Below are positions 1 through 5,352 of a stretch of DNA of 5,352 nt, piece by piece. Made by a program: the position numbers and the translations under genes. Source of the stretch: Phycisphaerales bacterium (GTDB taxonomy: Bacteria; Planctomycetota; Phycisphaerae; Phycisphaerales; UBA1924); the NCBI GenBank assembly GCA_029260335.1, contig JAJDDL010000163.1, forward strand, positions 1-5,352. The letters run 5' to 3'. A model generated the notes under the pieces. It worked only from the letters and a program-made list of their open reading frames with translations. It was not told the origin of the DNA and searched no databases. Position 1 is the first letter of the stretch, and every line of letters starts with the position of its first letter.

Positions 1-522
1 GGTCTGGAAGACCCGGGCGTATCGAGCAACAGCGTCAGACATGGCCCGGCCCTGGCCGATGGTCAGGCTCAGGGGTTTCTCGCCGTACACGTCCTTGCCT
101 GCGCGAACCGAATGCACGACGTGGAGCGCGTGCCAATGGTCGGGCGAACCAACGATCACAGCGTCGATGTCATCGCGCGCGAGCAACTCGCGATAGTCGT
201 TGTACGCGTCGCACGTGGCGTACTCGCTATTTCCCATTGCCTCAACGTATCGGCGATCGACCTGAGCCTTTGCCTCGTTGCGTCGGGCTCGGTCGGGATC
301 GCAGACCGCGAGCATCTGCACGCCTGGCCTATTCATGAGCCCGTTCATGTTGCCCCGGCCCATGCCGCCGCAACCGATGAGGCCCATCGTGATGCGGTTG
401 CTCGGTTGGACGCCCCCGAACGCCGATGTGCGGTTCGTCAGGATGTACGGAGCGCCGAGGGCACTCGCGGACGCGGCGATGAATCGCCGACGGCTCAGGG
501 GACTCTGTTGTTTCTCTTGCAT
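1..522 (-). CDS. Tat-exported Gfo/Idh/MocA-family oxidoreductase, N-terminal part (runs off left edge)
   Basis: Predicted NAD(P)-dependent dehydrogenase or related enzyme acting on a sugar-like substrate after export across the inner membrane. Translation from the ATG at 522 gives 174 residues with no stop before the edge. Residues 10-14 (SRRRF) followed by an Ala-rich stretch form a twin-arginine signal, with possible cleavage near residue 34. The Rossmann nucleotide-binding loop is GLIGCGGMGRG at 47-57, an acidic residue follows in VCDPD at 73-77, and PDHWHA lies at 127-132. The conserved EKP motif, whose Lys is the usual catalytic or binding residue, is at 148-150. The last visible residues (RYARVFQT) match the family just before the substrate domain, so roughly 250-300 residues should lie outside the window. 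The start is chosen because it places the Tat motif at the N-terminus; the frame stays open upstream for some distance and no strong ribosome binding site is visible. It lies downstream of a same-strand paralogue, with an 81-nt gap holding a terminator-like hairpin. Family assignment is firm; substrate is unknown. Confidence 0.93.
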   Translation of the reverse strand, partial: MQEKQQSPLSRRRFIAASASALGAPYILTNRTSAFGGVQPSNRITMGLIGCGGMGRGNMNGLMNRPGVQMLAVCDPDRARRNEAKAQVDRRYVEAMGNSEYATCDAYNDYRELLARDDIDAVIVGSPDHWHALHVVHSVRAGKDVYGEKPLSLTIGQGRAMSDAVARYARVFQT

Positions 523-563
523 TGTCTGCTCGTTGTTGCTGCTCAGTTGTGAAAAGGAGTGTT

Positions 564-593
564 GAAACAAAAAGCGACCGGCTGGAAGCCGGT
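564..593 (-). terminator. Probable intrinsic terminator after the second oxidoreductase gene
   Basis: Read on the minus strand just after the stop codon at 604, a perfect 7-bp stem (ACCGGCT / AGCCGGT, 3-nt loop TCC) spans 593-577. It is followed after CGC by TTTTTGTTT at 573-565. This is the layout of a rho-independent terminator. It would limit readthrough into the downstream oxidoreductase starting at 522. The 3-nt gap between stem and T-tract and the short loop make it less than ideal, and the same hairpin resembles a dispersed repeat, so termination may be incidental. Confidence 0.5.
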
Positions 594-600
594 GCTACCG
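577..600. repeat. Candidate dispersed planctomycete intergenic repeat (palindromic, GGCTGGAAGCC core)
   Basis: On the plus strand the stretch reads as a palindrome with core GGCTGGAAGCC, extended to a 7-bp stem at 577-593 and followed by GCTACC. Read as codons from 574 it gives ATGWKPVLP. From memory, TGWKPV-like peptides recur in spurious ORFs of planctomycete and related genomes because this palindrome is scattered between genes. Only one copy is present in this window, so repeat status rests on that recollection. What is directly visible is the palindrome and its intergenic position. Confidence 0.45.
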
Positions 601-603
601 AAT

Positions 604-1959
604 CTACATGCGGAAGTCCCAGCCTTCGCGGTATTCCTTGGAGATCAAAGCCGTCGCCTCGGGCGAGTTCGGGAATCGCAGGTTCTCACCGTCGAACTCG
701 TGCTTGCCGCCGAGGCGTTGGGCGATGCATCCGAGCAGGATGGTCTCGGTGAATGGCCCGGAGTACGCGAAGTTGCCCTTGGGATGATCAAAGGGCTTCT
801 CGCCGATGCACGCGCGGTACCACTCGCCGTGATGCCCATCCTCGGAACGCTCGATCATCTGCGGCGGCGGGCCGAAGTCGGCGTGCTTGCTTTCAGGTAG
901 CAGCTTCGGCGGGCTCTTGGCGTTGGGCATCGCGATCATCTTGCCGCGTGTGCCGATATAGAGCGCGCCCTCGGCGGTCAGGTCCTGGCCCTCGGGCAGT
1001 TCTTCGGGACGCGGCGGCTTGTTGCCGCCATCGTGCCAGTACAGATCAAAGCCTCGCTTGGTCCCCCGGTCGGGGAAAACAAACTTCACCGACGTGTTCT
1101 GATTGAAACTCTCGGCTTCCCTGAACGCGTAGCCATCGACGAGTTCGATACTCGAAGGCGAGCCCGGCTGCATCGCCCAGTACACCGCGTCTACCTCGTG
1201 GCACGCCATGTCGCCCAGGGCCCCGGTGCCAAACTCCCACCAGCCCCGCCATGCGAACGGGTGATACTCGCGTTCCAGGAACGGCCGCATCTTCGCCGGG
1301 CCAATCCAGGCGTCCCAGTTCAGCCCCTCGGGGACCGGATGTTCGCCCGCAGGGCGCGAACGCGACTGGGGCCAGACCGGGCGGTTGGTCCAGATATGGG
1401 CCTCGCGCAGGTCGCCGATGGCGCCGCCGAGCAGGTAGTCGATCGTGAGACGCAGATTGTGCGTCGCGTGCATCTGGTTGCCCATCTGGGTGGCGACCTT
1501 GTACTTCTTGTGAGCGAGCGCGAGTTGGCGAGCTTCCCAGATCGTGTGAGTCAGCGGCTTCTGGGTGTACGCGTGCTTCTTCTCCATCATGGCGATGATC
1601 GTGGCGGGGTAGTGGTGGTGGTCGGGCGTGCCGACCATGACCGCATCGATCTCCGCCATGTGCTTGTCATACATCCGCCGATAGTCGGTGTAGCCCACGG
1701 CTTCTGACCAGCGGGTCGCGCACGCCCCAAAGCGGCTCTCGTCGGCGTCGGTGTAGCACGTACACCCGGCTCCCAACTGCTCGAGGATCGGAATGTGCTG
1801 GCTCGATGCGATGCCGCCTACCCCGATGTAGGCGACGTTCAGCCGAGCGTTTGCCCCCATGACCCGGGCGTAGGACGAGGCGGACATGGCCCAGGCGGCG
1901 CCCACGCCGCCCGCGGCGGTCCGGAGAAACTGACGACGAGTTGTTGGATTCTGGCTCAT
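604..1959 (-). CDS. Tat-exported Gfo/Idh/MocA-family oxidoreductase, complete
   Basis: Complete 451-residue member of the Gfo/Idh/MocA family, predicted to be periplasmic and to use NAD(P) on a sugar or sugar-like substrate. The ATG at 1959 puts a twin-arginine signal at residues 7-13 (TRRQFLR), followed by a hydrophobic Ala/Gly stretch with possible cleavage near residue 31. The Rossmann motif is YIGVGGIA at 44-51 and TPDHHHYP at 111-118. The usual EKP is QKP at 133-135, in the context YTQKPLTH, which I recognise as a common variant in planctomycete and verrucomicrobial members. A substrate-domain motif GDMACHEVD lies at 249-257, with His254 a likely active-site residue. The C-terminus (FPNSPEA...YREGWDFRM) is typical, so length and ends look intact. 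The frame stays open upstream to 2151, but those 64 codons run through the intergenic inverted repeat and would bury the signal, so the longer start is rejected. No clear ribosome binding site is visible. It is divergent from the sulfatase. Substrate is not determinable. Confidence 0.95.
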   Translation of the reverse strand: MSQNPTTRRQFLRTAAGGVGAAWAMSASSYARVMGANARLNVAYIGVGGIASSQHIPILEQLGAGCTCYTDADESRFGACATRWSEAVGYTDYRRMYDKHMAEIDAVMVGTPDHHHYPATIIAMMEKKHAYTQKPLTHTIWEARQLALAHKKYKVATQMGNQMHATHNLRLTIDYLLGGAIGDLREAHIWTNRPVWPQSRSRPAGEHPVPEGLNWDAWIGPAKMRPFLEREYHPFAWRGWWEFGTGALGDMACHEVDAVYWAMQPGSPSSIELVDGYAFREAESFNQNTSVKFVFPDRGTKRGFDLYWHDGGNKPPRPEELPEGQDLTAEGALYIGTRGKMIAMPNAKSPPKLLPESKHADFGPPPQMIERSEDGHHGEWYRACIGEKPFDHPKGNFAYSGPFTETILLGCIAQRLGGKHEFDGENLRFPNSPEATALISKEYREGWDFRM

Positions 1960-2015
1960 GCTCGCGAGTGTACAGGCTCGCCCGGCCCATCGGGAGGCGA
2001 AATCGCATGTCAGAA

Positions 2016-2035
2016 CCGCGTGCGTGAGCACGCGG
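2016..2035 (+). repeat. Hairpin repeat, left copy
   Basis: CCGCGTGC-GTGA-GCACGCGG is a perfect 8-bp stem closed by GTGA, which as plus-strand RNA would be a GNRA-type tetraloop. It ends 56 nt before the start codon of the minus-strand oxidoreductase. The same unit recurs in inverted orientation at 2136-2155. Confidence 0.75.
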
Positions 2036-2039
2036 GCCT

Positions 2040-2131
2040 TTGGTGTCAAGGCAACTGAGTCGAATCCACTCCCTTGGTGCCGATCGGAGAGTCCTCGGTT
2101 CTCTTGAGTCTCTCCCCGAGATGCGAATCCC
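2040..2131 (+). other. Structured interior of the inverted repeat; possible RNA fold
   Basis: Two further stems can be drawn inside the long inverted repeat. In the first, 2042-2051 (GGTGTCAAGG) pairs with 2072-2081 (CCTTGGTGCC) over ten pairs including three G-U wobbles that form only on the plus strand. It holds a nested GAGT/ACTC stem at 2057-2060 and 2068-2071. In the second, 2086-2091 (GGAGAG) pairs with 2110-2115 (CTCTCC); an alternative is 2094-2098 with 2116-2120. With the outer stem this draws as a three-way junction. I do not recognise it as a known RNA family. Short stems arise easily by chance in GC-rich DNA, so this is weak. Confidence 0.25.
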
Positions 2132-2135
2132 AGGT

Positions 2136-2155
2136 CCGCATGCTCACGCACGCGG
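2136..2155 (-). repeat. Hairpin repeat, right copy (inverted)
   Basis: On the minus strand this reads CCGCGTGC-GTGA-GCATGCGG. It is identical to the left copy at 19 of 20 positions, and the single change turns one stem pair into a G-U wobble on that strand, so the fold is kept. It ends 48 nt before the sulfatase start codon. Relative to its adjacent gene it has the same orientation as the left copy has to the oxidoreductase. Confidence 0.75.
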
Positions 2156-2203
2156 CTCCGAAAATCCCGCTATCCCACTTCCGAGAGTCGGTAGCATGCA
2201 CCG

Positions 2204-3736
2204 ATGCGCCATCTTTCCCTGCTGCTCTTCCTGTTCCTCGCCCAGGCAAGCTTCGCCGACGAACGCCCGAACATCCTGCTCGTGCTCATCGACGACCTCG
2301 GCTGGCAGGATCTGTCGGTACCGCTGCATGACGAACCGACCCCGTTCAACGAGCGGTATCGCACGCCCAATGTCGAGCGATTGGCACGCGAGGGCATGCG
2401 ATTCACCAACGCCTACTCGTCCTCGCCGGTCTGCACGCCGACGCGAACGAGCATCATGACCGGAATGAGCCCCGCGCGATCTCAGATCACCTACTGGACG
2501 CTCCAGAAGGATCGAGACACCAGTGGAAACCACCCGATTCTCAAAGCCCCGTCTTGGCGGCTCAACGGCCTGCAACCAGGCGACGTCACCTTGCCCGCGC
2601 TGCTCTCTGCATCCGGCTATCGCACCATCCACGTCGGCAAGGCCCACTTCGGCACGCACGACACGCCCGGTGGAGATCCCACGAATCTGGGGTTCGAGGT
2701 CAACATTGCCGGGCATGCCTCGGGCGGGCCCGCCAGCTACTACGGCACCCAGAACTTCTCGCTCGTCGGACGCCAGGGCAAAGAACTCGGATCGGCACAG
2801 AGCGTCTGGGATATCCCGGGCTTGGAGAAATACCACGGCCAGGACATCTATCTCACCGAAGCCTTGGCGATCGAATCAGTGGCGGAGATCGAGCGAGCGT
2901 CTGCCGATGACGTGCCGTTCTACATGAACTTCGCGCCGTACGCCGTGCACGCGCCGATCATGGCGAACAAGAGGCTCCTGGAGCACTACCCGGGCATCGA
3001 TCCACGCGAAGCCGCGTACGCGACGATGATCGAGTCTTATGACATCGCTCTGGGCGAGTTGCTGGACGCGTTGGAACGCACGGGCGAGCTCGACAACACC
3101 GTCATCATCTTCCACTCTGACAACGGCGGGCTCAGCGCCCACGCCCGAGGCCCTGCGCCCGACGGCTCATCGGCTCACACCCACAACGCACCGCTCCGCT
3201 CGGGCAAGGGCTCGGCGTACGACGGCGGCACGCGCGTGCCGATGATCGTTCGTTGGCCGGGTGTCGTGGAATCCGACGCGATCAGCCACCTGCCGACGAT
3301 CAGCCACGACCTTTTTCCGACGATTCTCCAGATCGCGTCAGTGCAGATTCCGCCCGAGCATCGACCTCAGGTAGACGGGCGCGATCTGACGCCCTTGCTT
3401 CGCGGCGAGCCGACGGATCTAGTGGATCGCAGTTTGATCTGGCACATGCCGCACGAGTGGGGGCCCAACGGCCCGGGGATCGACCCGTTTAGCTCGGTGC
3501 GAGTGGGGCCTTGGAAGCTGCTCTATTTTCACGCGGATCAGCGGTTGGAGCTTTACAACTTGGATGAAGATCTGGGCGAGACCGAGGATCTCGCGGATTC
3601 TCAGGTGCTCGTCGTGCGCCGGCTGGCTGGCATCCTGGAACGGCGATTGCGAGAGGTGCAGGCTGGACTTTCCATCATTAAGGACTCAGGACAGCCGGTG
3701 CCATTGCCCTTGGAGGCCATGCGGCAGGCCCCATAG
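2204..3736 (+). CDS. Secreted type I sulfatase (formylglycine-dependent), complete
   Basis: Hydrolyses sulfate esters, probably in the periplasm or outside the cell; the substrate is unknown. The 510-residue protein starts with a Sec-type signal peptide (Leu-rich core at 4-12, likely cleavage after A18 in QASFA-DE). The metal-binding pair D30-D31 lies in LVLIDDLGW. The sulfatase signature C77-T-P-T-R81 is intact; Cys77 should be converted to formylglycine by an FGE or anaerobic maturase, not present here. Other expected active-site residues are visible: K146 and H148 (HVGKAHFG), H249 (YAVHAPI), D306-N307 (HSDNGG) and K335 (RSGKG). The C-terminal subdomain ends with the usual GPWKLLYF and LYNLDEDLGETEDLA elements near 435-465, so the gene looks full length. 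The ATG at 2204 is chosen because the signal peptide begins there; no good ribosome binding site precedes it. It is divergent from a Tat-exported oxidoreductase, which suggests, but does not prove, a shared role in sulfated-glycan use. Its S1 subfamily cannot be assigned by eye. Confidence 0.96.
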   Translation: MRHLSLLLFLFLAQASFADERPNILLVLIDDLGWQDLSVPLHDEPTPFNERYRTPNVERLAREGMRFTNAYSSSPVCTPTRTSIMTGMSPARSQITYWTLQKDRDTSGNHPILKAPSWRLNGLQPGDVTLPALLSASGYRTIHVGKAHFGTHDTPGGDPTNLGFEVNIAGHASGGPASYYGTQNFSLVGRQGKELGSAQSVWDIPGLEKYHGQDIYLTEALAIESVAEIERASADDVPFYMNFAPYAVHAPIMANKRLLEHYPGIDPREAAYATMIESYDIALGELLDALERTGELDNTVIIFHSDNGGLSAHARGPAPDGSSAHTHNAPLRSGKGSAYDGGTRVPMIVRWPGVVESDAISHLPTISHDLFPTILQIASVQIPPEHRPQVDGRDLTPLLRGEPTDLVDRSLIWHMPHEWGPNGPGIDPFSSVRVGPWKLLYFHADQRLELYNLDEDLGETEDLADSQVLVVRRLAGILERRLREVQAGLSIIKDSGQPVPLPLEAMRQAP

Positions 3737-3791
3737 TTTCCACTTGGCACGGATTCGGCCCGTCCCGGTAAAGATCCGAACCCAAACAGGT

Positions 3792-3797
3792 TACAAT
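3792..3797 (+). promoter_or_regulatory. Possible -10 box for the surface-protein gene
   Basis: TACAAT matches the bacterial -10 consensus TATAAT at five of six positions and lies 74 nt upstream of the ATG at 3872, in an AT-richer pocket of the intergenic region. At 17-nt spacing the upstream hexamer is TAAAGA (3769-3774), a poor -35. No terminator with a T-tract is visible after the sulfatase stop at 3736, so readthrough from the sulfatase is also possible. Confidence 0.3.
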
Positions 3798-3813
3798 ACG
3801 AATCGGAATACGC

Positions 3814-3830
3814 CCGCCACGCCTTGGCGG
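3814..3830 (+). other. Small GC-rich hairpin in the leader of the surface-protein gene
   Basis: CCGCCA-CGCCT-TGGCGG forms a perfect 6-bp stem with a 5-nt loop, 41 nt upstream of the start codon at 3872. There is no T-tract after it, so it is not a typical terminator. It may be a leader structure or chance. Confidence 0.35.
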
Positions 3831-3855
3831 CAGCTAGTGATTCCTCAGCCTCACA

Positions 3856-3862
3856 AGAAGGA
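3856..3862 (+). promoter_or_regulatory. Ribosome binding site of the surface-protein gene
   Basis: AGAAGGA is a good Shine-Dalgarno match with 9 nt to the ATG at 3872. It is the only convincing one in the window and fixes the start of this gene. Confidence 0.7.
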
Positions 3863-3871
3863 CCGCCCCAA

Positions 3872-5352
3872 ATGCATAGCGATCGCCATCTCGGATTGGC
3901 CCCGTCTGAGACCTTTCTTGTCGAGACCCTGGAAGCTCGGGTCTTGCTGAGCGGGACGGATTTCGCCGAGGCCATCTCCGTGGACGCGGAGATGAACCGC
4001 CAAGGCGTGACCGTGGTTCGCGCCGATATCGCCGAGAGCGGTGAATGCGATCTGTACTCGTTTACTGCCAGAGAGTCCGGCAATCAGCGCCTCGTGCTGC
4101 GCGATCTCAATGACTCGGGGCTCAACGGCACGCTCACGATCTTCAACAGCGAAGGCGAGATTGTCCGCCAGAAGGATGTCACCGGCCCGGGTGGGCGAGA
4201 GATCGGCCAGTTCACCGCCGATCGCGGCGAGGTCTTCTTCGTGGAAGTCGGCGGCGCGACTGGCGGCGTGACTGGCGACTATCGATTGCGCGTGAGGACC
4301 GAGCCGGGACCGATCCCTGACTCTTTGCAAGACTCAGCGGTGCGGATTGATAGTGCGTTCGATGACGGCAATGGCACGACGGCCGTCGTTCAGTCGACTA
4401 TCGCCGGTCTTGATCACGCCCGCGCGTTCTCCTTTACAGCGCGAGATAACGGCACCGCCGGCTTCATCCTCCGCACGAGCGCGGGCGGGTTCACCACATC
4501 CCTGGATGCGAAGATGATCATCGCCAACGAGGCAGGTGAGCTGCTTCGGATCAAGAACAAGCGAGCGGGCGGCGGACGAGAAGAAGCCCGGATCGATGTT
4601 GTCCTTGGCGAGGAGTACTTCATTCTCGTCTCGGGTGTCTGGGGCGAAGATGTCGAGGGAGACTTTCGACTGCGCGTGAGGGCCCCTGCGGGCGATCCGC
4701 CAGCGATCGTGATCGGGGGCATCCCGGTGGAGGACGCCTCGCCTTTGGACGTCGTGAGCACCCCCGAGGGTCTGCGGCTGCAGACAGGCGCGGGCCTCCA
4801 GATGACGGTGTTTGATCTCTCCGACAACACCGTGACCGCGTTGCCCGACTTTGACTCGTTGACTCCGGCAGCGCGAAGCGTTATCACGAATGTGAACTTC
4901 GCCGAGACCACTGACGACACCTTCGGCATCGGTTTGAGCGACAACTTCGGGCTCGTGATTGAGGGCCTGATCGAGGTCGATCTGACGACGAACTGGCAGT
5001 TCTCGACCGAATCCGATGAGGGATCCAGGCTCTACATCGATGGACAACTCGTTGTCGAGAATGACGGGCTCCACGGGATGACGACCGTGTCGGGCGATAT
5101 CGATCTCAATGCTGGTTTTCATACCATCCGGCTTGAGTATTTCGAGGCGACCGGGTCTTCGGGGCTCGTCCTGAGAATCGCCGGAACCAACCAGGTCTTC
5201 AACGTGGTGGGCGCCGATGTGCTCTCGACGAACGCCCTCGTCCACGACGCGTTGGCCGGCAGTGCGCTGTACTCTCTGACATCGACCCAGGCGGGCGAGT
5301 TGCCGCTCCAACTCGACTCGATGTCAGACGCCAACGGCGTGCTCGGATTCTA
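3872..5352 (+). CDS. LEPR-XLL-like surface protein with two PPC-like domains and a PA14 domain, N-terminal part (runs off right edge)
   Basis: The first 493 codons of what is probably a much longer extracellular or cell-surface protein; no stop occurs before the edge. Residues 15-28 (FLVETLEARVLLSG) resemble the LEPR-XLL motif found near the N-terminus of large planctomycete secreted proteins, with Ala in place of the usual Pro. No ordinary Sec signal precedes it. Two beta-rich repeats follow, about 32-142 and 153-270, ending in GDYRLRVR and GDFRLRVR. They resemble bacterial pre-peptidase C-terminal (PPC) domains. Residues about 309-437 look like a PA14 domain (FGLVIEGLIEVDLTTNWQFSTESDEGSRLYIDGQLV... 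GFHTIRLEYFEATGSSGLVLRI), a fold often linked to carbohydrate binding. What follows 440 is not recognised. The sequence is acidic, rich in Gly, Asp and Thr, and poor in Cys. The start is supported by the Shine-Dalgarno sequence at 3856-3862 and by the motif position. It may be an adhesin or large multidomain surface protein; no catalytic domain is visible in this part. Confidence 0.88.
   Translation, partial: MHSDRHLGLAPSETFLVETLEARVLLSGTDFAEAISVDAEMNRQGVTVVRADIAESGECDLYSFTARESGNQRLVLRDLNDSGLNGTLTIFNSEGEIVRQKDVTGPGGREIGQFTADRGEVFFVEVGGATGGVTGDYRLRVRTEPGPIPDSLQDSAVRIDSAFDDGNGTTAVVQSTIAGLDHARAFSFTARDNGTAGFILRTSAGGFTTSLDAKMIIANEAGELLRIKNKRAGGGREEARIDVVLGEEYFILVSGVWGEDVEGDFRLRVRAPAGDPPAIVIGGIPVEDASPLDVVSTPEGLRLQTGAGLQMTVFDLSDNTVTALPDFDSLTPAARSVITNVNFAETTDDTFGIGLSDNFGLVIEGLIEVDLTTNWQFSTESDEGSRLYIDGQLVVENDGLHGMTTVSGDIDLNAGFHTIRLEYFEATGSSGLVLRIAGTNQVFNVVGADVLSTNALVHDALAGSALYSLTSTQAGELPLQLDSMSDANGVLGF

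Larger units (their letters stand above)
2013..2158. repeat. Imperfect long inverted repeat between divergent genes (REPIN-like)
   Basis: The 27-nt arms 2013-2039 and 2132-2158 are inverted copies of each other at 24 of 27 positions, separated by 92 nt. All three differences are transitions, so as RNA most become G-U pairs (two on the minus strand, one on the plus strand). Each arm contains its own hairpin, so the element can fold as two local hairpins or as one long stem. It fills most of the 244-nt gap between the oxidoreductase (start 1959) and the sulfatase (start 2204). The arrangement matches a REPIN, a mobile doublet of inverted REP sequences. It could also be a symmetric operator or a leader element serving both genes. 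No transposase is in the window. The flanks (1960-2012 and 2159-2203) show no convincing promoter consensus. Confidence 0.7.

Noticed and set aside
112..552. 146-codon plus-strand open frame over the first oxidoreductase
   Set aside because: Antisense to the Rossmann domain and Tat signal read from the minus strand; no protein motif of its own.
559..900. Plus-strand frame preceded by AAGGAG at 554-559 and encoding TGWKPV
   Set aside because: It translates the palindromic repeat and then runs antisense through the 3' end of the oxidoreductase gene. The Shine-Dalgarno-like sequence directly abuts any start and is probably chance.
1033..1707. 224-codon plus-strand open frame inside the second oxidoreductase
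   Set aside because: Antisense to a well-supported gene; low-complexity Arg/Val-rich product typical of shadow frames.
1961..1968. CTCGCGAG palindrome just upstream of the oxidoreductase start
   Set aside because: An 8-bp palindrome is expected by chance in GC-rich DNA and nothing else suggests an operator.
2042..2081. Possible tRNA-like arm (GAGTCGAATCCACTC)
   Set aside because: The loop does not fit a T-arm, and no acceptor stem, D-arm or anticodon arm could be drawn around it.
1960..2151. 64-codon N-terminal extension of the second oxidoreductase (start at 2151)
   Set aside because: It runs through the intergenic inverted repeat, has no family similarity, and would place the Tat signal internally. 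The ATG at 1959 puts the signal at the N-terminus.
2144..2836. 230-codon minus-strand open frame over the sulfatase start
   Set aside because: Antisense to the signal peptide and catalytic signature of the sulfatase, with no recognisable domain.
4334..5311. 325-codon open frame on the minus strand opposite the surface-protein gene
   Set aside because: The plus strand here encodes a recognisable PA14 domain and PPC-like repeats. The antisense frame shows no recognisable motif and is explained by GC-rich codon structure.

Overview
The window is GC-rich and most likely chromosomal DNA of a planctomycete (Planctomycetota, possibly Phycisphaerae; the class is a guess). Three kinds of gene support this. 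There are two neighbouring Gfo/Idh/MocA-family oxidoreductases, each with a twin-arginine (Tat) export signal. There is a secreted type I sulfatase. There is the start of a large surface-type protein whose N-terminus carries a LEPR-XLL-like motif, a hallmark of giant planctomycete extracellular proteins. Ribosome binding sites are weak or absent for three of the four genes, which is also common in this phylum.

Layout: positions 1-522 (minus strand) hold the N-terminal 174 codons of a Tat-exported oxidoreductase that runs off the left edge. Positions 523-603 are a short gap with a GC-rich hairpin followed on the minus strand by a T-tract. It looks like a terminator for the next gene and also like a dispersed planctomycete intergenic repeat. 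Positions 604-1959 (minus) hold a complete second oxidoreductase of 451 residues. Positions 1960-2203 separate it from the divergently transcribed sulfatase. This gap contains two near-identical, mirror-oriented 20-nt hairpins (2016-2035 and 2136-2155) that can alternatively pair with each other as one 27-bp imperfect stem around a structured 92-nt interior. Positions 2204-3736 (plus) are the complete sulfatase of 510 residues. Positions 3737-3871 hold a possible -10 box, a small hairpin and a good Shine-Dalgarno sequence. Positions 3872-5352 (plus) are the first 493 codons of a LEPR-XLL-like / PPC / PPC / PA14 protein that runs off the right edge.

How the genes may work together: the sulfatase would remove sulfate esters from polysaccharide or other organic sulfates in the periplasm or outside the cell. 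The Tat-exported oxidoreductases could act on sugars or sugar derivatives in the same compartment. Planctomycetes often combine these families for sulfated-glycan breakdown, but the substrates cannot be read from the sequence, and no glycoside hydrolase, transporter or regulator is visible here. The surface protein may be an unrelated neighbour.

The most unusual feature is the mirrored hairpin pair between the divergent genes. It resembles a REPIN (two inverted REP sequences) or a symmetric regulatory site.
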